A stretch of 64,000 nucleotides of DNA, from contig JAENYZ010000001.1 in NCBI GenBank assembly GCA_016841525.1, positions 434,001-498,000 of the forward strand. Reading direction: 5' to 3'. Shown here one piece after another: positions 25,537 through 33,378 of this stretch; within the stretch, counting starts at the first letter, position 1; each line of letters starts with the position of its first letter. The position numbers were made by a program, and so were the translations under genes. Source of the DNA: Anaerolineaceae bacterium (GTDB lineage Bacteria > Chloroflexota > Anaerolineae > Anaerolineales > Anaerolineaceae). A model generated the notes under the pieces. The model saw only the letters and a list, made by a program, of their open reading frames with translations, was not told the DNA's origin and did no database searches.

Positions 25537-27516
25537 TCAATTCTCACAACCAATGCCATCATTATCTCCATCGAATCTATGCGGATCTGAACCTGTTACG
25601 CGGAAATTTCGATACGGAATATCTTTACAATCTAAATCTGGAGGTGGGTAAGGTATACATACATCAGGGTATGAGGGATGACAATTGCTACTTGGGGGTT
25701 GAGTTGGAGCAGGGGCATCTGATGTTGGTGCTCTTGTGGCTGTCGGAGCAGGAGTCGGAATCCACATACCCAAGTATCTGTTTTGAGCTTCATCTTCTGC
25801 TGCTCGAAATGAACTGTCACAAGCGGTATCAGGAGAATAGGAAACTTGTTCTGCTAACCCTACCCGAACTAAATAATCATTAACAAATATATTTCCAACG
25901 ACTACATAACGTAACAACCTATCATATCTATCTGCCTCCGAAACATCTTTAATCAATAGAACTTCTTTACCTAAAACTAAACTGCTGTTTTCATTTGCCG
26001 AAAAGGTAGCCAAATCTCCAGATTCAGGTGCATCCATACCGATATAACGAACTCGATATTCAGCCCCATCAATCTCCACTACGATAGTATCTCCATCAGT
26101 TACTTTTGTAACAATACCAACTTCTCGTTTTGTATCAGTTGGAATACAAGCACCATTTGTGATTGCATGTAATGTTGCTGTTGGTGTTGGTGTAATTGTG
26201 GGTGTAAATGTAATAGTTGGCGTGAATGTAATTGTAGGAGTTGGTGTTTCTGTTGGTGTTGGTGTTTCTGTTGGTGTTGGTGTTTCTGTTGGTGTTGGTG
26301 TTTCTGCTGGTGTTGGTGTTTCTGTTGGTGTGAAAGTTAATGTGGATGTACTTGTGTTAGTTGGTGTGTATGTTTGTGTGAAAGTTGGAGTGTTCGTTGG
26401 AATCAATGAAACTATAAACGACCCTGCAGCTGTACTACCAAGTAAGCATTGAGATATTATGGTAAGAACCAAAAAACCAATTCCAATTACTGCACGATTT
26501 GCTTTCGCAAATTTGTTTTCGGGTAGAATATTCCCAAGTGATTTTTTCACGTAATTAAAGAATGTTATCCTGGAAAATGGTTCGGTTTTTCTCTCAGCAA
26601 CTTCCAATTCACCTAATAATGGTGATAATTGCTCTTTTAGTAGGGCTTCATCCTCATCATTCTGTTCATGTTTATGAACTGAATTTTCTTTAATCTGCTG
26701 AATATCAATTACATAGTTTTTATTCTCAAGAGTAAGTGTCTCATCCAATTGCTGATATTGCTTAATGTAGTAATTTCTAATGCTCTCTTCTTTTTCGGTG
26801 GGAAGTTTTGTCGGTCCCTTGGCATACAATTCACTTTCGATAGATTTTTTCCATGCGACAAGCGAGTTTGCTTTGGACTCCCCAAATCCGAAAATACTTT
26901 TCACCCTATCAAATGTAATATCGTAAGCACAAGAAATTCCATTGTTAACTAACTTTTGTTTTCGTAATTTTCCAAATCCACGAATATCTGAGTCTAGAAT
27001 ACTTTTATTTTTCAATCCCTCTATAACAAATGCCTGCTGTAAATCCTCTAGCTCATTTGTAATCTCACGAGTTTCTTTTTGCTTGAATTGTTCTCGATTT
27101 CCTTTTACATCTGAATGAACTTTTTCGTGTTTTGCTTCTCTTCGGTGTAATTGTTTTGTCTCTTCTTTTGCAATTTGATTACGGATTTTGTCACATTCAG
27201 AAATTGAATCCTGAATCTGTTTTATTTCATCCTCAACTTCTTTTTTCTGTTCAACAAAGATTGATTTTTCCTGGACAACCGGAATTTTCTTATATTTGAG
27301 ATACAGGAAAATGGCAATTGAAACCAAAAGCAGAAATGAAATGCCAAGAGTAAAGATTGTGCCAACATTCATAAATCTTGACGCAATTAATCCAATAAGC
27401 AAAGTTAGAAATAAAATAACTAATTGAGAGATAAAGAAAATTCGGAGGAATTTAGGAACTTGTGTGCCAACAGGAGGCAATTCAACAAGATTTTCGTTTT
27501 CTATTCGGCTATTCAT
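25537..27516 (-). CDS. membrane-anchored SNase-type nuclease with HhH and Excalibur domains
   Basis: I prefer ATG 27516 (GGGG about 8 bp upstream) over an ATG 15 bp earlier. The 659-residue product has two membrane helices (25-47, 52-73), a charged coiled coil (about 85-165) and a helix-hairpin-helix region (176-228, IRGFGKLRKQKL then FGFGESKANSL). A third membrane helix (about 330-360) is followed by a long Thr-Pro repeat linker. Next come a staphylococcal-nuclease domain (about 455-565, with TDGDTIVVEIDG, VRYIGMDAPE and a DRYDR motif) and a C-terminal Excalibur calcium-binding motif (DGDNDGIGCE). The HhH side should be cytoplasmic and the nuclease outside. It may process extracellular DNA. 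The MBL gene upstream on the same strand is 130 bp away and may be co-transcribed. Confidence 0.85.
   Translation of the reverse strand: MNSRIENENLVELPPVGTQVPKFLRIFFISQLVILFLTLLIGLIASRFMNVGTIFTLGISFLLLVSIAIFLYLKYKKIPVVQEKSIFVEQKKEVEDEIKQIQDSISECDKIRNQIAKEETKQLHRREAKHEKVHSDVKGNREQFKQKETREITNELEDLQQAFVIEGLKNKSILDSDIRGFGKLRKQKLVNNGISCAYDITFDRVKSIFGFGESKANSLVAWKKSIESELYAKGPTKLPTEKEESIRNYYIKQYQQLDETLTLENKNYVIDIQQIKENSVHKHEQNDEDEALLKEQLSPLLGELEVAERKTEPFSRITFFNYVKKSLGNILPENKFAKANRAVIGIGFLVLTIISQCLLGSTAAGSFIVSLIPTNTPTFTQTYTPTNTSTSTLTFTPTETPTPAETPTPTETPTPTETPTPTETPTPTITFTPTITFTPTITPTPTATLHAITNGACIPTDTKREVGIVTKVTDGDTIVVEIDGAEYRVRYIGMDAPESGDLATFSANENSSLVLGKEVLLIKDVSEADRYDRLLRYVVVGNIFVNDYLVRVGLAEQVSYSPDTACDSSFRAAEDEAQNRYLGMWIPTPAPTATRAPTSDAPAPTQPPSSNCHPSYPDVCIPYPPPDLDCKDIPYRNFRVTGSDPHRFDGDNDGIGCEN
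26165..26400 (-). repeat. Thr-Pro coding repeat (linker)
   Basis: On the coding strand, units of PTPTET repeat at 12-18 bp spacing. Frames on the other strand in this stretch are mirror products of the repeat and are not genes. Confidence 0.8.
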
Positions 27517-27647
27517 AAGTACCCCATCCATTTATATTGGGATTATTCAAAGAAACAGCTGAGGATTCCCCTCATTGACAAAATAATTTTAACAGAGTTT
27601 TCAATATTCAACTAATGACTTGATCAATTTCATTTGAGGATTATTCA

Positions 27648-28961
27648 TTAATCCCTAGGTGTAAACGACGTACTCACTCCATAACCTTCAATACTCACAT
27701 CAATCGTCACCGTATACCCCACCGTCGCCCTGCTGATATACCTTTGGCAGCTCGCCACGCCATCCGAATTCGTTAAATTCCCATCGCAATACGAAGTCGT
27801 TGTTTTATAATGCCAGGTTGAATACATCGGCTTTCCCTCTTGTCCGACGCCATCAATCAGCAGCCGGCCGTAAACAGTGACATAAGAGTATTGTTCTGGA
27901 TTAGCATTTGAAACCGAAGCACAAATTTGCGTATTTCCGATCGTGTTGCACTGCACATTCTGTCCAGGCATAGGTTCAGGTGTGGGTTCAGGTGTGGGTT
28001 CTGGTGTAGGCTCGGGTGTAGGTTCAGGAGTTGGTTCTGGTGTGGGTTCCGGGGTTGGCTCACTCTTCAGAATTAATGGCAGGTAAACGTAGGCCTCTCC
28101 TTGATTATCAGGCCCATAAAATGTAAATGTCACATTTCCATCTTGATCAGTTCGGTATAGCGCAGCACCTGAAGCAGTTATTCGACTCAATGTGTCAGGA
28201 CTTGGGTGGCCATAACTATTATCACCAACAGAAATGACAGCGTTTAATGGATTTACGGCATTCAGAAAATCCGAACTCGTGCTATAAGAGCTCCCATGAT
28301 GGGCAACTTTAAGCACATCCACCGGTGAAGTCAACACGCCATCAAAAATCAGAGTATTTTCTGTAGAAAAACCTATGTCCCCTGTATAAAGTAGTTCAGT
28401 ATCATAGAACGACAAGTGCATTACGATAGAATCTTCATTCTCATCACCAGTTGCTGAGGTTTGTGGATTAAGTATCGCTGTTGAAAGAGATCCCCACTGG
28501 AAGGTATCCCCTTCTTTAACATATGTAGGTGTAATACCCCTTTGGCTCATAGCATTCCATACATTATTGCAGATATCTGTCGTGCAGCTATTCCCGTTAT
28601 ACAAAACAACATCTATCGGGATCTCAGATTGAAATACATCCAGCAATCCCCCAATGTGATCAGCATGTTGATGGCTGATAACCACAATTTCAATATCATC
28701 AATCCCCTGAGAATTAATGTAAGAAAGAACTGTCTGGCCAGCACTTGTTGGTCCGCCATCAATAAGCACATCGATACCATTGCTTGTGCTCAATAGGCTG
28801 CTGTCTCCTTGACCGACATCAATAAAGGTCACATGCAGTTCATCATTAGTTTGTGCTGCAACGGGAATATTGGTTTGTACGGAAAGAAGGATAAAAATAA
28901 ATTGGATGATAATAGAGCAGACAAAAATTCTTACATTCCCTTTATAAGTTTTTCTAATCAT
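27648..28961 (-). CDS. secreted ComEC/Rec2-like metallo-beta-lactamase-fold hydrolase
   Basis: The 437-residue protein begins with a signal peptide (about 1-36, cleavage near VAA). It continues with a metallo-beta-lactamase domain like the C-terminal part of ComEC: FIDVGQGDSSLL, LIDGG, the metal motif SHQHADHIGG, then TGDIG and KVAHHGSSYSTS. After the domain comes VYLPLILK, a (EPTP)n linker, and a beta-sandwich of about 110 residues. ComEC-like MBL domains are nucleases or phosphodiesterases in DNA uptake. The following gene encodes an extracellular SNase with HhH, so both may act on external DNA; this link is inference. A GGGAG site lies upstream of the ATG. Confidence 0.85.
   Translation of the reverse strand: MIRKTYKGNVRIFVCSIIIQFIFILLSVQTNIPVAAQTNDELHVTFIDVGQGDSSLLSTSNGIDVLIDGGPTSAGQTVLSYINSQGIDDIEIVVISHQHADHIGGLLDVFQSEIPIDVVLYNGNSCTTDICNNVWNAMSQRGITPTYVKEGDTFQWGSLSTAILNPQTSATGDENEDSIVMHLSFYDTELLYTGDIGFSTENTLIFDGVLTSPVDVLKVAHHGSSYSTSSDFLNAVNPLNAVISVGDNSYGHPSPDTLSRITASGAALYRTDQDGNVTFTFYGPDNQGEAYVYLPLILKSEPTPEPTPEPTPEPTPEPTPEPTPEPTPEPMPGQNVQCNTIGNTQICASVSNANPEQYSYVTVYGRLLIDGVGQEGKPMYSTWHYKTTTSYCDGNLTNSDGVASCQRYISRATVGYTVTIDVSIEGYGVSTSFTPRD
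27968..28066 (-). repeat. Glu-Pro-Thr-Pro coding repeat
   Basis: A 12-bp unit encoding EPTP repeats about eight times between the MBL domain and the C-terminal beta domain. It is a typical flexible surface linker. Confidence 0.85.
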
Positions 28962-29115
28962 TGTGAAGGTCTCCCGCCATTACCCTGAATCATATACTTA
29001 TGAATTAATTTATATCATGAATATTGCTTTCCAATCAATTTTTGTTTGACCGAGTGATTGAATCTGATTATAATAGCACAAACGGTCGATTATTATTACT
29101 TCAAAGAAGATCCTT

Positions 29116-30144
29116 ATGACTCAAACATCTCGTGATAATCACTTTATTCCACAGTTTTATCTTAGAAATTGGAGTGATGATGGTAAGCATATTTGGGCTT
29201 ATAGAATACTGATATCTCATAAAAATGTCCCGGAATGGGAATATCGATCAATAGAAAAAACAGCGTATTTGAGAGATCTGTATACAACTTACATGGATGA
29301 AAAAGAAATTGATGATTATGAAAGATGGTTAGGTGAAGAAATAGAGAATCCAGCAATTAACACCCTGAAAAAAGTATTGAAAAATAATCCTTTAAACTCA
29401 AGGGATTGGGAAAGTCTGATTATGTTATTAGCAGCCCAAGACATTAGGACTCCATTGAGTTATTTGGAAAGCATTGAGAGGTGGGGAAAAACATTTCCAG
29501 AAATCCTACAATCATCTGTTGAAAAATCTCTTGAAAGATATCAACAGTATCTACAGCAAAACAGAGGTATCGAGTCACCTGATCAGAAAGAAAATTTTTG
29601 TGGTGATAACTTAAAGGTTGAGGTTAATCGGGATAACAACTCAGTGTCTGGGGGAGGATATGTTAAGGTTGATTTACAACTTGGAAGAAGTTTATGGGTT
29701 CAAAGCCAAAAATGGCTACTTTCAAATACAGTGAAGGCATTAAAATTTCACAAATGGAGTATTGTTAGGCCCTCATCAGGCTATAGCTGGTTCACAAGCG
29801 ATCATCCAGTCGTAAAATTAAATTTCAATGATGAAAACAACTACGATTTGAGAGGAGGATGGGGGTCAGAAAATACAGATATCTTTATGCCACTCTCACC
29901 GAAACATTTATTATTTACACAAATTGGGAGTGATATTCCTGAAAAATTAAAACTCAGTTCTAAAGAAACGAAATTTTTTCAGAAATGTATTGCAGAAAGA
30001 GCCCTAAGGTGGATATTCGGTAAGGATCGTTTGTATGTTATTAATAAATTACGACCTCGACATATCGACCCTGATCTTTTTAAAAGGGAAGAAGAGCAAT
30101 GGGAGAATTGGAATCTTTACCAGAGTGGCGCAGAAAAATCCTAA
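29116..30144 (+). CDS. DUF4238 protein
   Basis: The 342-residue protein starts with DNHFIPQFYLRNW, the hallmark of DUF4238, and has a conserved middle with SWFTSDHPV and FMPLSPKHLLFT. It is soluble with no membrane segment. The family's function is not established; it often occurs as a single accessory gene in variable regions. Here it lies upstream of a membrane protein and a type III restriction-modification pair on the same strand, with gaps of 187 and 71 bp. The start follows a weak AAGAAG site. Confidence 0.85.
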   Translation: MTQTSRDNHFIPQFYLRNWSDDGKHIWAYRILISHKNVPEWEYRSIEKTAYLRDLYTTYMDEKEIDDYERWLGEEIENPAINTLKKVLKNNPLNSRDWESLIMLLAAQDIRTPLSYLESIERWGKTFPEILQSSVEKSLERYQQYLQQNRGIESPDQKENFCGDNLKVEVNRDNNSVSGGGYVKVDLQLGRSLWVQSQKWLLSNTVKALKFHKWSIVRPSSGYSWFTSDHPVVKLNFNDENNYDLRGGWGSENTDIFMPLSPKHLLFTQIGSDIPEKLKLSSKETKFFQKCIAERALRWIFGKDRLYVINKLRPRHIDPDLFKREEEQWENWNLYQSGAEKS

Positions 30145-30331
30145 AGTCCGACTTTGATTTCCAAAAGTCGAAACCTTGTTTTGTAGGAAAAATATTGAAA
30201 AAATTCGTGTGTGAGTTATTTTCATAAAAAATTTCCATTTATTTAGAACAGGAGACATTAAAAATTGTTGGCATAATCCCCTGATGAATGAATATCAATT
30301 ATCTATAGATAACCTATGATATACTTTTTTT

Positions 30332-30895
30332 ATGTCTGAGCTTGATCCTCAAAATATTGGGCAATTAATTACAGGGCTTGTTGCTATCATCAGTTCTGTT
30401 GTAACTATATTATTAACGCATTTTTTACAGTTTTCTGGAAAAATATCCATTTCAATTGATTGGCTTGATATTTATATGTATTCTGATGTCTCAGGCGCTT
30501 CAAGAGAGGTTGATAATTTTTCTGATTCAAAGAGCATTTCTTTTTATTTTAACATGTCAATTTGGAATTCAGCTATTGTACCAAAATGGTTGAGACTGCC
30601 AACAATAAAAATAAAATCTACAAAGACTCGTGAAATTTTAGAGATTCCAGTTCAAATATTAAAAAGAATTGATGATATAAAGCTTCCTTATGATTCATCT
30701 AGTAAGCCTTTATGGGTAATCAATCTTCCATCAAGAGAAGCAATAGAATATAAATTTAATTTTAAAGTGGAAGAAAAGTATTACCACATATTAGCTGGTG
30801 AAGCGGAATTCTTCTTAAAGGCGAAAATCGGAAAAAGTAGAAGATATAATTTTTCAAGAAAGTTAATGACAAAGGATTTTAATTCAAGGTGTTGA
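30332..30895 (+). CDS. membrane-anchored hypothetical protein next to type III R-M
   Basis: The 187-residue product has one N-terminal membrane helix (about 10-32) and a beta-rich domain for the remainder. The layout resembles the protein at 14438-15091 (helix, then beta-sandwich) but the sequences do not look alike. The ribosome site is weak. It ends 71 bp before the mod gene and may be transcribed with it. I do not recognise a family. Confidence 0.6.
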   Translation: MSELDPQNIGQLITGLVAIISSVVTILLTHFLQFSGKISISIDWLDIYMYSDVSGASREVDNFSDSKSISFYFNMSIWNSAIVPKWLRLPTIKIKSTKTREILEIPVQILKRIDDIKLPYDSSSKPLWVINLPSREAIEYKFNFKVEEKYYHILAGEAEFFLKAKIGKSRRYNFSRKLMTKDFNSRC

Positions 30896-30966
30896 TTTTT
30901 TGAATAATCAAAGACTTGATTAATTTTCGATGCATTAAATCAAGAAAATGAAGACTAAAGGCAAAA

Positions 30967-33378
30967 ATGGGAAATTTAACCGATAGAGATAGAATAAGAA
31001 TAATCGAATTATTATCAAAGGGCGAGACACTTCCTCAATCATTCCAATCAAAGTTGTTCGAAAGTGACGATATTGATTACTTTGAGGCGACTAAGGATTA
31101 CAAAATATATTACAAAGGGAAAACACCTGAGCAAAAAGTAATATCTGAGACACCCTCAGCACCTCTACAAGAGCATAGGATATTTAATGCAGAGAACCCA
31201 TTTAATGATAATTGGTCGAACCTGTTAATATTTGGTGATAATCTATATGCTCTTAAAGCGATATACGAGGACCAGCGTGGCGCAAATATATTAGGTACAA
31301 AACAAAAGATAAAAATGATTTACATCGATCCACCTTTTTCGACTAAGCAAGATTTTATGCAGGATCGAGAAAAAGCATATAGGGATAAGATTATTGGGGC
31401 AGAATTCATTGAATTTTTGCGTAAAAGGTTAATTTTATTAAGAGAAATATTGGCAGATGACGGATCCATATATGTACACCTAGATTGGAAAATGGGGCAT
31501 TATATCAAAGCTATTTTGGATGAGATTTTTGGAGAGCACAACTTTCTTAATGAGATTGTTTGGAAAAGAACTACAGCTCATAGTGATTCAACCAAATTTG
31601 GTCGTATCCATGACAATATTTTTTTTTACAAAAGAAGTGATTATTATATATGGAATAAGGTTTTTACACAATATTCATCTCATTATCTCGAGACTCACTA
31701 TCAGTACGTAGAGCCAGATGGTAGAAGGTATGATACCGTCGCAATGCATGCAGCGGGAGGCAGCTCTACACAACGACTGTTTCGTGGCAAACTATTATCT
31801 CCTCCACCTGGTACTCACTGGAGATTCACCCAAGAAAAAATTGATGAATTAGAAGCTGCAGGAAAACTAGTGTATGGAACAAAAGATTATCCTAGATACA
31901 AAAAATATCTCGATGAAAGTGAAGGCGTTTCAGTTCAATCAATAATAGATGATATTAACTCAATAAATTCTGGGTCAAGTGAAAGGGTAGATTATCCGAC
32001 TCAAAAACCCGAGAACCTTTTGCAACGTTTGATAAGTGTATCTTCCAATGAAAATGATATTGTATTAGATGCATTTATTGGAAGTGGTACAACCCTTGCA
32101 GTTGCTGAGAAGTTAGGTAGGCGTTGGATTGGAATTGATTCGGGCAAATTATCGATTTATACAACACAAAAGAGATTATTAAATCTCACCAGTAGAATCG
32201 GTACTGAAAATGAAGACACATCGAGAAGTTATGAACGTGTTAATGATTTCAAAGATCACACAAAATCCTATTCACGGGCACTCTTTATGGTTTATGAAAA
32301 GGCAAGAAAAGGAGATTTGATAATAACAGATGAGTTCTTAACTTCATTAGCTACACTTCTTTCAAGCAATTTAAAAGGAAACGATCAGCAAAAAATTTCT
32401 CTGATCATTCCAGAGGAAAAACTCCAATTAGAGAACTTAGAATATTATGAGAATGACGGATTAAATGGAGATAAAGAGCGCGCTGGTCAGATTATAGTTG
32501 ATGTTGAACGAATAAAATTCTTAATTTCTTTTATTAACCCAAAAGTGGAGATAGATTCACCCGAACCACTAAAAGTAAAAGAGTTCAAACAATTAAGTGT
32601 AGGAGCTTATGATAATAGCCTCATTTTGAACATGAATTGGGATGTATATAGGCCTTTTGTTGCACAGCTTTTTGGGGTTCGATTAAGTCCACATAAAATA
32701 AGAGGATTTAACCTTGATGGTTTTATTGACACATTTTCCGCATATATATGGAATTATCCTGATAATAAAACATTAGAAATTGACGAAGAATATGTCGATG
32801 AATTACATAATGCTTTAGGCGGTCGTGGTGGTGATAAATTTTACATAGTTGCTCCTATATGTGCAATGGGATTCATGCAAGATGAAATTAAGAAAGACAG
32901 CACTATTTATAGCTTTTTAAAAGTTCCGTTATCAATTCTTAAATCACTCATAAAAAACAATAAACCTGGTGCCCTGCCACAACCTGTTTCTGAACAAGAT
33001 GTCAATGAAGTAATTGATGCAGTTGGATTTGATTTTATTTCACAACCAATCGTTAAAGCAGAGTTTACAAGAGATAATGAGGGATTTAATATCACGATTA
33101 GTGAATTTAGGTCAAATACATTGACTTATGCACCTGATGAGTTTGAAAATTTTGAGACTCTCTCTATGGTTTTGATTGATTTTAATTACGATGATGAATC
33201 CAAAGTTTTCGATCTTGATAAAGTGTATTGGTCAGACAAAATAATAAATTCAGATCGTACAATGGGGAAAATTAGTATTAAGACCGAAGAATTCATTGGT
33301 GACAAAATGATGATAATTTTCATGGATAAATATGGTAATGAATATAAAGTCATAAAGACAAAGAAAGAGTTCAAATAG
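30967..33378 (+). CDS. mod: type III restriction-modification methyltransferase (Mod)
   Basis: The 803-residue protein has the catalytic DPPF motif near residue 122 (IYIDPPFSTKQDF) and, later, the AdoMet-binding DAFIGSGTT near 367. This order, motif IV before motif I, is that of beta-class N6-adenine methyltransferases such as Mod of type III systems. The segment between them holds the target-recognition region; YPTQKPENLL just before motif I is also typical. A C-terminal extension of about 400 residues makes it longer than many Mods. It ends in TAG directly followed by the ATG of the res gene, so the two are translationally coupled. Mod modifies the recognition site and guides Res. The recognition sequence cannot be deduced. 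Confidence 0.92.
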   Translation: MGNLTDRDRIRIIELLSKGETLPQSFQSKLFESDDIDYFEATKDYKIYYKGKTPEQKVISETPSAPLQEHRIFNAENPFNDNWSNLLIFGDNLYALKAIYEDQRGANILGTKQKIKMIYIDPPFSTKQDFMQDREKAYRDKIIGAEFIEFLRKRLILLREILADDGSIYVHLDWKMGHYIKAILDEIFGEHNFLNEIVWKRTTAHSDSTKFGRIHDNIFFYKRSDYYIWNKVFTQYSSHYLETHYQYVEPDGRRYDTVAMHAAGGSSTQRLFRGKLLSPPPGTHWRFTQEKIDELEAAGKLVYGTKDYPRYKKYLDESEGVSVQSIIDDINSINSGSSERVDYPTQKPENLLQRLISVSSNENDIVLDAFIGSGTTLAVAEKLGRRWIGIDSGKLSIYTTQKRLLNLTSRIGTENEDTSRSYERVNDFKDHTKSYSRALFMVYEKARKGDLIITDEFLTSLATLLSSNLKGNDQQKISLIIPEEKLQLENLEYYENDGLNGDKERAGQIIVDVERIKFLISFINPKVEIDSPEPLKVKEFKQLSVGAYDNSLILNMNWDVYRPFVAQLFGVRLSPHKIRGFNLDGFIDTFSAYIWNYPDNKTLEIDEEYVDELHNALGGRGGDKFYIVAPICAMGFMQDEIKKDSTIYSFLKVPLSILKSLIKNNKPGALPQPVSEQDVNEVIDAVGFDFISQPIVKAEFTRDNEGFNITISEFRSNTLTYAPDEFENFETLSMVLIDFNYDDESKVFDLDKVYWSDKIINSDRTMGKISIKTEEFIGDKMMIIFMDKYGNEYKVIKTKKEFK

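Noticed and set aside
26159-26452. Val-Gly-rich frame on the + strand
   Set aside because: It is the mirror image of the Thr-Pro linker repeat of the nuclease gene.
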